A stretch of DNA of 64,000 nt from contig JAKAKP010000043.1 of the NCBI GenBank assembly GCA_021813445.1, forward strand, positions 1-64,000, read 5' to 3'. Position numbers and translations under genes: made by a program. Under the pieces are notes generated by a model. That model ran no database searches. It saw only the letters and a list, made by a program, of their open reading frames with translations, and was not told the origin of the DNA. Below, one piece after another: positions 48,404-58,626 of the stretch; the first letter of the stretch is position 1; each line of letters begins with the position of its first letter. Source of the DNA: Deltaproteobacteria bacterium (GTDB lineage: Bacteria; Desulfobacterota; Desulfobaccia; Desulfobaccales; 0-14-0-80-60-11).

Positions 48404-50791
48404 TTAACGCAATTCCGCTCCCAGTTCTTCCTGCAAAGCCTTCACCAGGGCCTCATGATGCCGGTTGACCGCCTCATCCGTCAGGGTCCGCTCCGGGTCC
48501 CGGTAGGTGAGGCGAAAGGCCAGACTGCGCTTGCCCGCAGCAATGGGCGCCCCCGCGTAGACATCGAAGAGGCGGGCCTCCACCAGCCAGGGCGCCCCGT
48601 GGTAGTAGAGTTCCTGGGCCACCCGGCTTGACGGCACGTCATCATGGACAATCAGGGCGATATCCAGGTAGACCGCAGGGTAGCGGGGCAGGGGGGTAAA
48701 GAGGGGGAAGGGCTGGGCCGCCGCGGCCAGGGTCTGGAAGTTCAGCTCGAAGGTCCAAACCGGCCCTTCCAGGTCGAGTTTTTCCCCGATCTGGGGCGCG
48801 ATTTCCCCTAACACCCCTAGTTCCTGCTCCCCGGTATAGACCCGGGCCCCTTGCCGCAGATACGAAGGCAGGGCCTCCGCCCGGAAACTTACCTCCGGGA
48901 TCAGCAAGCCCTGGAGCAAGGTTTCCACCACGCCTTTCAGGTCGAAGAAGTCCACCTGGGCCTTGGCGGCCAGCCAGGAGTTCTCCTCCCGGGCGCCGGA
49001 CATCACCCCGGTGAGCCACTGCTCCTCCCGGGGCTGCTCCGCGCCGGCCACGGGCAGGAAGATTTTGGAGAGCTCAAAGAGGCGGACGTCGGCCATCTGT
49101 TTCAGATGGTTGCGCCGCAGGGCGTCCAGGACCCCGGGCAGGAGCGAGGTGCGCATCAGGGCCTGCTCCTCGCTCAGGGGATTGGCCAGGCGCAGGGCTT
49201 CCCCTCCATCTCCCGGCAGGGACTGGAGCTTTTCCGACTGAAAGGAATAGTTGATGATCTCGAAGAAACCCTGACCCAGGAGCAGCTTCCGGGCCTCGCG
49301 CCGCAGCCGCGCCTCGGGCGCGGGGCGGCGGGTGGCCAGCTCCCCCCGGGGCAGGGTCACCGGCACCTGATCAAAGCCCGCCAGGCGGGCGATCTCTTCG
49401 ATGAGGTCGATCTCCCGCTCCAGATCACCCCGGAAGGGAGGCACCTGCACCTCCAGGGTGTCCTCGTCCCGCTTGACCACCGGCAGATGGAGCCGGGTCA
49501 GCAACCCTTGCATCTCCTCCTGGGGCAAGGCCGTGCCCAGGACCGCGTTGGTCCGGGAGGCCCGCAGGGTCAGGCGGGGCCGGTAGACCGGCTGGGGATA
49601 TTCATCAAGGCGTCCGGCCAGGACCCGGCCGCCCCCCAACTGGGCCATGAGCTGGGCCGCCCGCTCCAGGGCATGGATGGTCCCTTCCGGGTCCACGCCC
49701 CGCTCGAAGCGGTAGGAGGCCTCCGTGCTCAGCCCCAGGCGCTTGGAAGTGCGGCGGATGCTGCCGGGGTTAAAATAGGCGCTCTCTATCAGGACCTGCC
49801 GGGTGGCTTCCATGACTTCCGAGAAGAGGCCGCCCATGACCCCGGCCAGAGCCACGGGTTTTTCGCCGTCGCAGATCAGGAGGGTCTCGGGGGTCAAGGG
49901 GCGTTCCTGGCCGTCCAGGGTCGTGAAGCTGGTCTCTCCGGGACCGGGCCGCCGCACGATGATTTCGCCGCCGTGGAGCTTGGTAAAATCAAAGGCATGC
50001 AGAGGTTGGCCGAATTCCAGGAGCACGTAGTTGGTGACGTCCACCAGGTTATTAATGGCCCTGACGCCGCCCAGTTGCAGACGCCGCCGCAGCCAGAAGG
50101 GAGAGGGACCCACGGTGAGGTCGAAGACCAGCCGGGCCGCGTACCGGGGGCAGCCCACCGCATCGAGGATGGTCACTTTGGCCGGGTGATGGGCCGGGGC
50201 CGCAACTTCGGCCAGGATCACCTCCGGGTGGCGCAGGGGCTGTTCCAACAGGGCGGCCACCTCCCGGGCCAGGCCCAGGACACTCAGGCAATCCGCACGG
50301 TTGGCGGTGACGGCCACTTCCAGGACCACGTCCGCCAGGTTCATGGCCCCGGCAAAATCCGCGCCCAGGGGCAGGTCCTGGGGGATGTCCATCAAGCCCG
50401 CATGGTCCGTGGACAGACCCATCTCATCCTCTGCCAGGAGCATGCCTTCGGAGGCGATGCCCCGGAGCTTGGCGGGTTTGATTTTATGGCCCCCCGAGAC
50501 CACCGCGCCCACGGGGGCAAAGGGATAAAGGGTGTCCGCGGTCAGGTTGGGAGCGCCGCAGACCACCTGGTAGGTAGCGCGGCCGTCCGTTACCTCCGCC
50601 AGCCGCAGGCGGTCCGCCTGGGGATGGGCTTCCACCCGGTTCACCCGGGCCACCACCACCCCGGAAAAATCCGGGGCCACCTCTTCCAGGGCCTCAACTT
50701 CCAGGCCGGCCAGGGTCAGGCGGTCCGCCAGGTCCGCGGCCGGCACCGTGAGGTCGACAAAATCCTTCAGCCAGTTGATGGAAAGACGCAT
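48404..50791 (-). CDS. pheT: Phenylalanyl-tRNA synthetase beta subunit
   Basis: MRLSINWLKDFVDL; full-length 795 aa with C-terminal anticodon-binding FDX-like domain. Confidence 0.97.
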   Translation of the reverse strand: MRLSINWLKDFVDLTVPAADLADRLTLAGLEVEALEEVAPDFSGVVVARVNRVEAHPQADRLRLAEVTDGRATYQVVCGAPNLTADTLYPFAPVGAVVSGGHKIKPAKLRGIASEGMLLAEDEMGLSTDHAGLMDIPQDLPLGADFAGAMNLADVVLEVAVTANRADCLSVLGLAREVAALLEQPLRHPEVILAEVAAPAHHPAKVTILDAVGCPRYAARLVFDLTVGPSPFWLRRRLQLGGVRAINNLVDVTNYVLLEFGQPLHAFDFTKLHGGEIIVRRPGPGETSFTTLDGQERPLTPETLLICDGEKPVALAGVMGGLFSEVMEATRQVLIESAYFNPGSIRRTSKRLGLSTEASYRFERGVDPEGTIHALERAAQLMAQLGGGRVLAGRLDEYPQPVYRPRLTLRASRTNAVLGTALPQEEMQGLLTRLHLPVVKRDEDTLEVQVPPFRGDLEREIDLIEEIARLAGFDQVPVTLPRGELATRRPAPEARLRREARKLLLGQGFFEIINYSFQSEKLQSLPGDGGEALRLANPLSEEQALMRTSLLPGVLDALRRNHLKQMADVRLFELSKIFLPVAGAEQPREEQWLTGVMSGAREENSWLAAKAQVDFFDLKGVVETLLQGLLIPEVSFRAEALPSYLRQGARVYTGEQELGVLGEIAPQIGEKLDLEGPVWTFELNFQTLAAAAQPFPLFTPLPRYPAVYLDIALIVHDDVPSSRVAQELYYHGAPWLVEARLFDVYAGAPIAAGKRSLAFRLTYRDPERTLTDEAVNRHHEALVKALQEELGAELR

Positions 50792-50801
50792 AATGTACTT
50801 T

Positions 50802-52262
50802 CTACTCCACCCAATAATTGGGGGCTTCCTTCATGATAATCACGTCGTGGACGTGCGATTCTCTGAGGCCCGCGGGGGAGATGCGGATAAATTTAGCCTT
50901 TTCTTGCAGTTCCGGGATGGTGCGGCAGCCCACGTAGCCCATGCCCGAGCGCAGGCCCCCCATCAACTGGAAAATGACGTCCGGCAGTTTCCCCCGGGAG
51001 GGCACCCGGCCGACAATGCCTTCCGGCACCAGCTTGCACTCCAGGTCGATGTCTTCCTGGCAGTAGCGGTCCCGGCTGCCCGCCTTCATGGCCTCCAGCG
51101 ACCCCATGCCCCGGTAGATCTTGTAGCTCCGCCCCTGGAAGATCACGGTCTCCCCGGGGCTTTCGTCGGTGCCAGCAAAGAGGCTGCCGATCATCACCAC
51201 ATCCGCGCCTGCGGCCAGGGCCTTGGTGACGTCCCCGGAGTATTTGATGCCGCCGTCGGCCACCAGGGGAATGTCCGCCTTGCAGGTGGCCTTGGCGCAG
51301 TCCATGATGGCGGATAATTGGGGCACCCCCACCCCGGCGATCACCCGGGTGGTGCAGATGGAGCCGGGGCCCACCCCCAGCTTCACCGCGTCCACCCCGC
51401 CTTTGATCAGGTCTGCGGCCCCGGTCGCGGTGGCCACGTTGCCGGCGATCAGATCCACCTCGGGAAATTCCCGCTTGGTGGCCGCCACCGCCTGTATCAC
51501 CCGCTGGGAATGACCGTGCGCGGTGTCGATAACCACCACGTCCACCCCGGCATTGAGCAGGGCCTCCACCCGGGCCTCCCGGTCCGGGCCCACCCCCACC
51601 GCGGCCCCTACCCGCAAACGGCCGAACTCGTCTTTGCAGGACAGGGGGTACTTGCGGATTTTCTCAATATCCTTGATGGTGATCAGACCCTTGAGATTGT
51701 ACTCATCATCCACCACCAGCAGCTTTTCGATGCGGAACTTGTGGAGCAGGGCCTTGGAATCCTCCAGGGTGATGCCCACGGGCGCGGTGACCAGGCGGTC
51801 CTTGGTCATCACCTCCTTGACCTTCTGTTCCAGGTTGGTTTCGAAGCGCAGGTCCCGGTTGGTGACGATCCCCACCAGGCGCTTGCCTTCCACCACCGGG
51901 ATGCCGGAGATGCGGTAGCGCTCCATCAGATTCAGCACCTTGGCGATGCTCTCCTCCGGACCGATGGTCACCGGCTCGATGATCATGCCGCTTTCCGACT
52001 TCTTCACCTTCTCCACTTCCAAAACCTGGGCAGGGATGGTCATGTTACGGTGAATAATGCCGATGCCACCTTGCCGGGCCAGGGAAATGGCGGTATCCGC
52101 CTCCGTGACCGTGTCCATGGCCGAACTCAACAGGGGGATGTTCAGGCGGATGCGGCGGGTAAGCTGGGTGGACAGGTCCACCTCGCTGGGCAGGACCGCG
52201 GACGCGTCCGGCACTAATAAGAGATCATCAAAGGTGTATGCATACGGAATCGGCTCGGCCAT
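50802..52262 (-). CDS. guaB: IMP dehydrogenase
   Basis: [33 protein letters not shown] domains; [15 protein letters not shown]. Confidence 0.98.
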   Translation of the reverse strand: MAEPIPYAYTFDDLLLVPDASAVLPSEVDLSTQLTRRIRLNIPLLSSAMDTVTEADTAISLARQGGIGIIHRNMTIPAQVLEVEKVKKSESGMIIEPVTIGPEESIAKVLNLMERYRISGIPVVEGKRLVGIVTNRDLRFETNLEQKVKEVMTKDRLVTAPVGITLEDSKALLHKFRIEKLLVVDDEYNLKGLITIKDIEKIRKYPLSCKDEFGRLRVGAAVGVGPDREARVEALLNAGVDVVVIDTAHGHSQRVIQAVAATKREFPEVDLIAGNVATATGAADLIKGGVDAVKLGVGPGSICTTRVIAGVGVPQLSAIMDCAKATCKADIPLVADGGIKYSGDVTKALAAGADVVMIGSLFAGTDESPGETVIFQGRSYKIYRGMGSLEAMKAGSRDRYCQEDIDLECKLVPEGIVGRVPSRGKLPDVIFQLMGGLRSGMGYVGCRTIPELQEKAKFIRISPAGLRESHVHDVIIMKEAPNYWVE

Positions 52263-52317
52263 GGGTTCTTCTCCGAAAGCGTGGTTTTAGACTTTTAATC
52301 TTTAATAATCGCCCCGA

Positions 52318-52448
52318 ATAGTTCAAAGTTCAAGGTTCAAAGTTCAGGGTTTTTGTGGGGCGCGCCCTCGACGGTCTATCTTCATTACGCAGAATGTCCT
52401 GAAATCATGGTCTTAACTTTAAACGTTGAACTTTGAACCTTGAACTAT
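52318..52448. repeat. Heptamer-phased gttcaaa repeats in inverted orientation
   Basis: gttcaaagttcaaggttcaaagttcagg (52321-52348) versus gttgaactttgaaccttgaactatt (52425-52449). Confidence 0.85.
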
Positions 52449-53398
52449 TCCAAGCTTTGTTCTTCGGCCATTTCCCCCAGCACCCCCTCCAGCAGGCCGG
52501 CGTCGATGACCACCAGCTGGTCTTGGCGGCAGACCTCCAGGATCGTCTGAATAATCAGCGCCCCGGCCACCATCACCCCGGCCTTGGCGGGCTCCATGCC
52601 GGGGAGCCGGGCCCGCTCCGCCTCCGGCAGGCGGCAGAGATGCTCCGTGATGGCCGCGATTTGCTTCCGGCTCAGGATCAGGTTATTGACCCGGGCCGCG
52701 TCGTAGCGGTCCATCTCCAGGGCCAGGGCCGCCAGGGTGGTGACCGCCCCCGCGGTGCCCACCAACAGTGGCGTCTTGGTTAGGTAGGGCTTGAGGTTTT
52801 GCTGATAAAATGTCCTCAACCGCTGCGCAATTTCATGGTGCAGGGCCGCCACCGCTTCCGGCCGGGGCGGGTCTCCCAGGGGCCGGGCCTGGCTCAAAGT
52901 GAGCACGCCCAGGGGCAGGCTGGCAAATTGTGGTTCTTTCCCCTGGCGGATGAGGGCCCATTCCGAGCTGCCGCCGCCCACGTCAAAGACCACTAATTCC
53001 GGAGCCGCGGCCAACTCCGGGGCCAGGGCCGAGAGCACGCCCTTGAGGGAGAGCCGGGCCTCTTCCTCCGGGGAGAGAATATCCACCGGCAACCCCAACC
53101 CTTCCCGGACCTGCCGGAGAAAAACTTCCCGGTTCCTGGCCTGGCGCAGCGCCTGGGTGCCCACCACCCGACAGGCCTCCGCCCCTTGGGCTCGCAGCCT
53201 CCGGGCAAACCCTTCCAGGGCCCGGAAGGTGCGGGCCATATCCTCCGGGGCCAGGTTATCGTCCCGGGCCAAGCCCCCGCCCAAGCCGGTGACTTCCCGG
53301 TAATGCCCCAGTACCTGAAGGCGCCCCGGCCCGGTGAGCTCAGCCATGGCCAGGCGCACCGTCAGAGACCCTAAATCCACCGCCGCGAAGCGTCGCAT
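52445..53398 (-). CDS. Ppx/GppA exopolyphosphatase family
   Basis: AAVDLGSLTVRLAMAEL; FDVGGGSSEWALI; GTAGAVTTLAAL. Confidence 0.92.
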   Translation of the reverse strand: MRRFAAVDLGSLTVRLAMAELTGPGRLQVLGHYREVTGLGGGLARDDNLAPEDMARTFRALEGFARRLRAQGAEACRVVGTQALRQARNREVFLRQVREGLGLPVDILSPEEEARLSLKGVLSALAPELAAAPELVVFDVGGGSSEWALIRQGKEPQFASLPLGVLTLSQARPLGDPPRPEAVAALHHEIAQRLRTFYQQNLKPYLTKTPLLVGTAGAVTTLAALALEMDRYDAARVNNLILSRKQIAAITEHLCRLPEAERARLPGMEPAKAGVMVAGALIIQTILEVCRQDQLVVIDAGLLEGVLGEMAEEQSLE

Positions 53399-53399
53399 A

Positions 53400-53482
53400 T
53401 TAGCTGTCAGCTATCAGTTGCCAGCTATCAGCCCAAAAAACCAAGGCCTTCTCTATTTTTGGCTGAAAGCTGAAAGCTCTTT
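53400..53482. repeat. agctatc-type heptamer repeat
   Basis: agctgtcagctatcagttgccagctatcagcc...ggctgaaagctgaaagctc. Confidence 0.7.
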
Positions 53483-53504
53483 TTCCCTACCGCGGATTTG
53501 CGAA

Positions 53505-53630
53505 TGCAGAATTTCTTCCTCCCTCCCCCTTTGAGGGGGGAGGGTCGGGGTGGGGGTGGCGTCTTTAGGGCGCCTACTTGCCCAAATCGCCCCCTCCCCC
53601 CAACCTCCTCCCACAAGGGGAGGGGGAGTT
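53505..53630. repeat. G/C-tract intergenic repeat with complementary arms
   Basis: ccctccccctttgaggggggagggtcggggtgggggtgg ... ccccctccccccaacctcctcccacaaggggagggggag. Confidence 0.7.
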
Positions 53631-53690
53631 AGTGCCAATAATTTTTTAAGGATTCCTGGAAGCAGAATCAGGCCTATTCTTGAATTATTC

Positions 53691-54215
53691 CTAAATATTT
53701 AGCAGCTCATACACCTCCGGCCAGGTGCGGTTCTTTTCACCGCAGTCCAGGCCGTAGCCCACCAGGAAGCCTTTGGCTACGGGAAAGCCCACGTAGTCCA
53801 GGGGGACTTCCACCTGCCGCCGTTCCTTCTTGTCGATGAGGCAGCAGATTTTCAGCGACCGGGGTTGGTGGGCCAGGAGATGTTGGCGCAAAAAATCCAG
53901 GGTCAGGCCCAGGTCAACGATGTCTTCCACGATCAACACGTCCCGGCCCTGCAGGACTTCTTCCACGTCCTTGGTGACCTTGATTTCCCCGGAAGAGGTG
54001 GTGCCGGCGCCGTAGCTCTTGACCCGGACAAAATCCACCTCCACCGGGAAGGGCAGGGCCCTGACCAGATCGGCCAGAAAAATGAAAGCGCCCTTGAGGA
54101 CGCCCACCATCACCAGGTCCCGGCCCTCGTAATCCTTACTGATCTGGGTCGCCAATTCCTTAACCCGCCGGGCGATGTCTGCCCGGGAGATGAGACAACG
54201 TTTCTCTGCCGGCAT
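53691..54215 (-). CDS. hpt: Hypoxanthine phosphoribosyltransferase
   Basis: VGVLKGAFIFLADLVRAL; VLIVEDIVDLGLTL. Confidence 0.95.
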   Translation of the reverse strand: MPAEKRCLISRADIARRVKELATQISKDYEGRDLVMVGVLKGAFIFLADLVRALPFPVEVDFVRVKSYGAGTTSSGEIKVTKDVEEVLQGRDVLIVEDIVDLGLTLDFLRQHLLAHQPRSLKICCLIDKKERRQVEVPLDYVGFPVAKGFLVGYGLDCGEKNRTWPEVYELLNI

Positions 54216-54233
54216 GATATCTCCTTTGAGGAG

Positions 54234-55559
54234 CTAAATTTTCTTCCCTACATAAAAATACTCAAATCCCAGTCTTGCCATTTTCCCGGGTTTGTATAGG
54301 TTGCGGCCATCAAAAATTACCGGGGACTTCATCAGGGATTTCATCCGTTCAAAGTCCGGCTCCCGGAAGCGGGCCCATTCGGTGCAGATGATCAGGGCGT
54401 CCACCTCCTCCAAAGCCCCGTAACTGGAATTGACAAAGGCAATGGCCGGGTTATCCCCGAAGTGCTGTCCGGCCGCGGCCATGGCTTCCGGATCGTAGGC
54501 CCGGACTTTCGCCCCCTCGGCCAACAGGTGGGAAATAATGGTCAAGGCTGGGGCTTCCCGGATGTCATCCGTCTGGGGCTTGAAGGACAGGCCCCAAATG
54601 GCGAAGCACCGGCCTTTCAAGTCCCCCAGGAATGCTTGCCGGATTTGCTTCAGGAAGATTTGCCGCTGGTCCAGGTTGATGGCTTCCGCGGACTCCAACA
54701 GCCGGGGGCGGTAATTATAGGAGTTGGCGGTGTGAATGAGGGCCTGCATATCCTTGGGGAAGCAGGAGCCGCCGTAGCCCAAGCCGGGAAAGAGAAAGAG
54801 GTTGCCGATGCGGGAGTCGGAGCCGATACCCTGGCGGAGCATGGCGATGTCGGCCCCGGTGCGGGCGCAGATGTTGGCCAGCTCGTTGATAAAAGAAATT
54901 TTGGTGGCCAGGAAGGCATTGGCCGCATACTTGGTCAATTCCGCCGACACCACATCCATGACGATGATGGGGTGATGGGTGCGTACAAAGGGGCCATAGA
55001 GCTCCTTCATCAACTCCGCCACCCGGGGGTCGTCGCAGCCCACCACGATCCGGTCCGGCTTCATGAAGTCATCCAGCGCGGTGCCTTCCTTGAGGAACTC
55101 GGGGTTGGACACCACGTCGAATTCCAGTTTTTCCCCCCTTTTTTGCAGTTCCTCCTCCATGACCCGGCGCACTTTGGCCGCGGTGCCCACGGGCACCGTG
55201 GATTTCTCCACGATGACCTTGTAGTCGTTCATCAGCTTGCCGATGTTCCGGGCTACGTCCAACACCATGGACAAATCCGCGGAGCCGTCCCGGTCCTGGG
55301 GGGTGCCCACGGCAATAAAAATGATGACGCTGTCTTGCACCGCCGCAGCCAGATCGGTGGTGAAACTCAGACGGTTCTCCTGGCTATTGCGCTTGATAAA
55401 ATCTTCCAATCCCGGCTCATAGATGGGGATGCGGCCAGCCTTCAGGGTTTCGATTTTTTTGGGGTCAGCATCCATGCAAATAACTTCGTTGCCCATTTCG
55501 GCAAAGCAGGCTGCGGTCACCAGACCCACATAACCCGCGCCGATGATTGCCAGTTTCAT
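54234..55559 (-). CDS. ugd: UDP-glucose 6-dehydrogenase
   Basis: MKLAIIGAGYVGLVTAACFAEMGNEVICMDAD; GYGGSCFPKDMQAL; GLSFKPQTDDIREAPAL. Confidence 0.97.
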   Translation of the reverse strand: MKLAIIGAGYVGLVTAACFAEMGNEVICMDADPKKIETLKAGRIPIYEPGLEDFIKRNSQENRLSFTTDLAAAVQDSVIIFIAVGTPQDRDGSADLSMVLDVARNIGKLMNDYKVIVEKSTVPVGTAAKVRRVMEEELQKRGEKLEFDVVSNPEFLKEGTALDDFMKPDRIVVGCDDPRVAELMKELYGPFVRTHHPIIVMDVVSAELTKYAANAFLATKISFINELANICARTGADIAMLRQGIGSDSRIGNLFLFPGLGYGGSCFPKDMQALIHTANSYNYRPRLLESAEAINLDQRQIFLKQIRQAFLGDLKGRCFAIWGLSFKPQTDDIREAPALTIISHLLAEGAKVRAYDPEAMAAAGQHFGDNPAIAFVNSSYGALEEVDALIICTEWARFREPDFERMKSLMKSPVIFDGRNLYKPGKMARLGFEYFYVGKKI

Positions 55560-55666
55560 AAAATCCCGCTCCTATAATCTCATTCCTCTGGTCCCGGAGG
55601 CCACCAGGCAATCGGGACCAGCAGTAAGGCAATATAACAATTTTTTTAGCTCGGGTGAAGTCTACC

Positions 55667-57847
55667 TTACTTCTTATCCGGGCGAAAGACGCTGTCCCAA
55701 TCCGGCGGTGGCGGGGTTTCCTGGAATTTTTGGCAGAGGTCCCGGAACATCTGGGAAGGGGGGTCTTCCGGGAGGTGTTCCAGCGCCGCGGAGAAGGCCG
55801 ATATCGCCTGGGCAAAGGCCTTTTCCCGGAAGAGGTTGAGGCCCTTTGCGAACTCGCGGCGGGCCGCGATTTGGGCGGGGGAGAGTTCCCCCTTCAAGGC
55901 CATTACTTCATAGACGGTCACCGGCGTGGCCCGGCCTTTGACGGCCACCCAGTCCAGTTCCCGGAATTCTATCTGATCGCCGCACTCGCTCACGGTGGCT
56001 TCGCTGGCCATGATGGTGGTGGAGTAGAATTTGTTCAGGCCCTCCAGCCGGGAGGCCAGATTGACGGTGTCGCCGATGACCGTGTAGTCGAAACGCTTCT
56101 GGGAGCCCAGATTGCCGACGATGGCTTCGCCGGTATTGAGGCCGATGCGGAGACTAAGGAGGGGCAATTTCTTTTCGGCAAAAAACCGGTTCAGGTCTTT
56201 AAGCGCCGCGACTTGGCGCAACGCGGCCCGGCAGGCCAGCACTGCCTGATTCTCCTGGTCCAGGGGCGCCCCCCAAAGAGCCATGATGGCGTCGCCCTCA
56301 AATTTGTCCACTGTGCCCTCTTCCTCCAGGATGATGTCCGTCATCCGGGAGAGATAGTCGTTTAAGAGACTCACCACGGTTTCCGGGTCCAATTTCTCCG
56401 ACAGGGTGGTAAACCCGGCCAGGTCCGAGAAGAACAGGGTGACCCGGCGGCGTTCCCCTCCCAGCTTCAGTTTTTCCGGATGTTGCAGGAGATGTTTGAT
56501 CACCACTTCCGACATGTATTGGCCGAACATGCCCCGGATCACCTGTTTCTGCCGGCCCTCGGTGGCGTAACTGTAGATCGCGGCCAGGGCGAAGCTGAGA
56601 TTCAGGGCCAGGTCCGTTAACAGGGGATCGCCGTACCAACTGTACGCAAAGGCCAAAACACAGACTCCCAGGTGCAAGGCGTTAAAGAGGACCAGGGCGC
56701 CCAGGTTGACCACCAGGCCGGACATGCCGGATAAGAAGAGGACCGTCAGAACCATGGCCGTCACCAGGACCAGGGTCCAGGCCCACTGGAGCCACGGCGG
56801 CACGGTCCGCAAGAAATCGCCTTGGATCAGGTTGTCCAGGAGGGTGGCGTGGACTTCCACCCCGGGGTAGACCGAGCTCACCGGGCTGGCCTTGAGGTCA
56901 TACAGACCCGGGGCCGTGAGGCCCACGAAGACCCACTTGCCGGCCAGGGCCTTCAGTGGCACCAGGGGCGGGAGATTATGCTGGCAGCGGTACTCCGATT
57001 GAATCAGGTTGGCCGCGGAGTAACGCTCGTGGCTGCGGCCGGGCTGATCGCTTTGGCTGGAGCGCCGGTACTTAAGCAAAAACTGTCCCTGGGCGTCCAG
57101 GGGAATTCGCTCCTGGCCCCGCACCAACGCCCCATCCTGGAAGCGCCAGGGGGGGCCGGGCTGCAAGGCCTGGTAGGCGGCAAAGCCCAGAATGGGCAGG
57201 AGGCGGCCTTGAAATGGCGCCACCAGGGGCACCCGGCGATAGATGCCGTCGACATCCGGCCGGCACTCCACATTCCCCAGGGTCCGGGCCGCGTCCACCA
57301 GTGGGGGAATCGGGGCCAGCAGGGACCGGTAGTGGAGGAGATCTTTGGGGGGAGAGCCGCCAATGGCCAGCGCGGCTTTCTTCAGAACCTCTGGGGTCTG
57401 GGGGGACGAAGGCTTGTCTTCCCGGGAGAGGAAGAAGGGAAAAATCACATTCCTGGCGGCGCCGGCGGCCGCGGCCAAGATCTGATCATCATCCGGGCCG
57501 TAAGAGGAGCCCTCGGTATAGAGAATGTCGAAAATCACCGCCTTGGCGCCGCTGCGGTGGCAAAACTGGATCAACGGCGCATAGAGCTGCCGGGGCCAGG
57601 GCCAGGTGACCTTCTGGGTCTTAAAAAAATCCAGGTCTGGTTGGTCCACGGTCACCACCACCACCTGGGGGGTGGCTTTGGGCAGGGGTGCGTGGCGGAA
57701 CAGCAGATCCAGGGTCTTGAGGCGATAAGAGGTCAGGGCACCTGAGAAATCCAGACCCAGGACCACAAGCATGGAGGCCAGAATGAGGACAACCCCAGCC
57801 TTGATTTTGATGTTGGTGGTGTAAGCTGCGAAGGTAGCCATGGGCAA
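55667..57847 (-). CDS. CHASE2-domain adenylate/guanylate cyclase
   Basis: N-terminal TM+CHASE2-like (AVIFDILYTEGSSYGPDDDQ), 3 TM, cyclase VTLFFSDLAGFTTLSEKLDPE. Confidence 0.93.
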   Translation of the reverse strand: MPMATFAAYTTNIKIKAGVVLILASMLVVLGLDFSGALTSYRLKTLDLLFRHAPLPKATPQVVVVTVDQPDLDFFKTQKVTWPWPRQLYAPLIQFCHRSGAKAVIFDILYTEGSSYGPDDDQILAAAAGAARNVIFPFFLSREDKPSSPQTPEVLKKAALAIGGSPPKDLLHYRSLLAPIPPLVDAARTLGNVECRPDVDGIYRRVPLVAPFQGRLLPILGFAAYQALQPGPPWRFQDGALVRGQERIPLDAQGQFLLKYRRSSQSDQPGRSHERYSAANLIQSEYRCQHNLPPLVPLKALAGKWVFVGLTAPGLYDLKASPVSSVYPGVEVHATLLDNLIQGDFLRTVPPWLQWAWTLVLVTAMVLTVLFLSGMSGLVVNLGALVLFNALHLGVCVLAFAYSWYGDPLLTDLALNLSFALAAIYSYATEGRQKQVIRGMFGQYMSEVVIKHLLQHPEKLKLGGERRRVTLFFSDLAGFTTLSEKLDPETVVSLLNDYLSRMTDIILEEEGTVDKFEGDAIMALWGAPLDQENQAVLACRAALRQVAALKDLNRFFAEKKLPLLSLRIGLNTGEAIVGNLGSQKRFDYTVIGDTVNLASRLEGLNKFYSTTIMASEATVSECGDQIEFRELDWVAVKGRATPVTVYEVMALKGELSPAQIAARREFAKGLNLFREKAFAQAISAFSAALEHLPEDPPSQMFRDLCQKFQETPPPPDWDSVFRPDKK

Positions 57848-57972
57848 GCCGTCTGTCTGTGAAGAATACTAGAAGATGGGCAAAAGGAAAAGGCGAAAGG
57901 AGCAGGCAAAGATGGTCGCGGGCTAAAACCCCACCCATCCTGCCGCGGTTGGGTGCCCGGCGGGAATAAAGC

Positions 57973-58626
57973 TTAAAGGGGCGCTATCTTGCCATCTCGC
58001 ATCAGGAGCAGCCGGTCCGCCAGCCGTTCGGCCTGGGCCGGATCATGGGTCACCATAACGATGGTGGCCTTTCTCTCCGCCTTGATCTTTTTGATGATGC
58101 CTTCGATGATTTCGGAATTTTCCTGGTCAATGGACGCGGTGGGCTCATCCAGCAGGATAACCTCCGGTTCAATGACCATGGCCCGGGCCAGGCCCAGGCG
58201 CTTGCTCTGGCCGGTGGAGAGGTCCAGGGCCCGCTGCCGCCGTTTGGCCGCCAGCCCCACGGTCTCCAGGATGGCCCCCACCCTTTCTTCTACCTCCTTA
58301 GAGCCCATCCCCCGGATTTTCAAGCCATAGGCCACATTGTGGAAGACCGAGGTGTTGAAGACCCCCACCCCGGGCAGCAGCAGGGTTAAGCGGCGCTTCA
58401 AAGCCAGGTCGGGGGCCAGGGGCTGGCCGTCGGCCAGATAGATGACCCGGCCCCGGTCCGGGACCTCTATCAGGGCGCAGAGGCGCAGCAGGGTGGACTT
58501 GCCCGTGCCGTTGGGGCCCATGATCACATGGGTCAACCCGGCCTCAAAGGTCCAGGAGCAGCCCTGCAAGACCTCAAGGCCGTTATAGGTCTTGGAGATT
58601 TCCACCAGTTCCAGGGCTAGTCCCAT
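57973..58626 (-). CDS. tupC: Tungstate-type ABC transporter ATP-binding protein
   Basis: GPNGTGKSTLLRL, LSTGQSKRLGLARAM, LLDEPTASID; gene order with tupAB. Confidence 0.88.
   Translation of the reverse strand: MGLALELVEISKTYNGLEVLQGCSWTFEAGLTHVIMGPNGTGKSTLLRLCALIEVPDRGRVIYLADGQPLAPDLALKRRLTLLLPGVGVFNTSVFHNVAYGLKIRGMGSKEVEERVGAILETVGLAAKRRQRALDLSTGQSKRLGLARAMVIEPEVILLDEPTASIDQENSEIIEGIIKKIKAERKATIVMVTHDPAQAERLADRLLLMRDGKIAPL

Noticed and set aside
48851-50836. 661-aa + strand ORF opposite pheT
   Set aside because: Antisense shadow ORF in high-GC coding DNA; translation is low-complexity Gly/Gln/His-rich, and the minus strand encodes full-length PheT
51318-52217. 299-aa + strand ORF opposite guaB
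   Set aside because: Shadow ORF; His/Gly/Asp-rich composition, no motifs
54462-55577. 371-aa + strand ORF opposite ugd
   Set aside because: Shadow ORF of a certain UDP-glucose dehydrogenase gene
56822-57745. 307-aa + ORF opposite the CHASE2 cyclase
   Set aside because: Shadow ORF, Gly/Gln/His-rich
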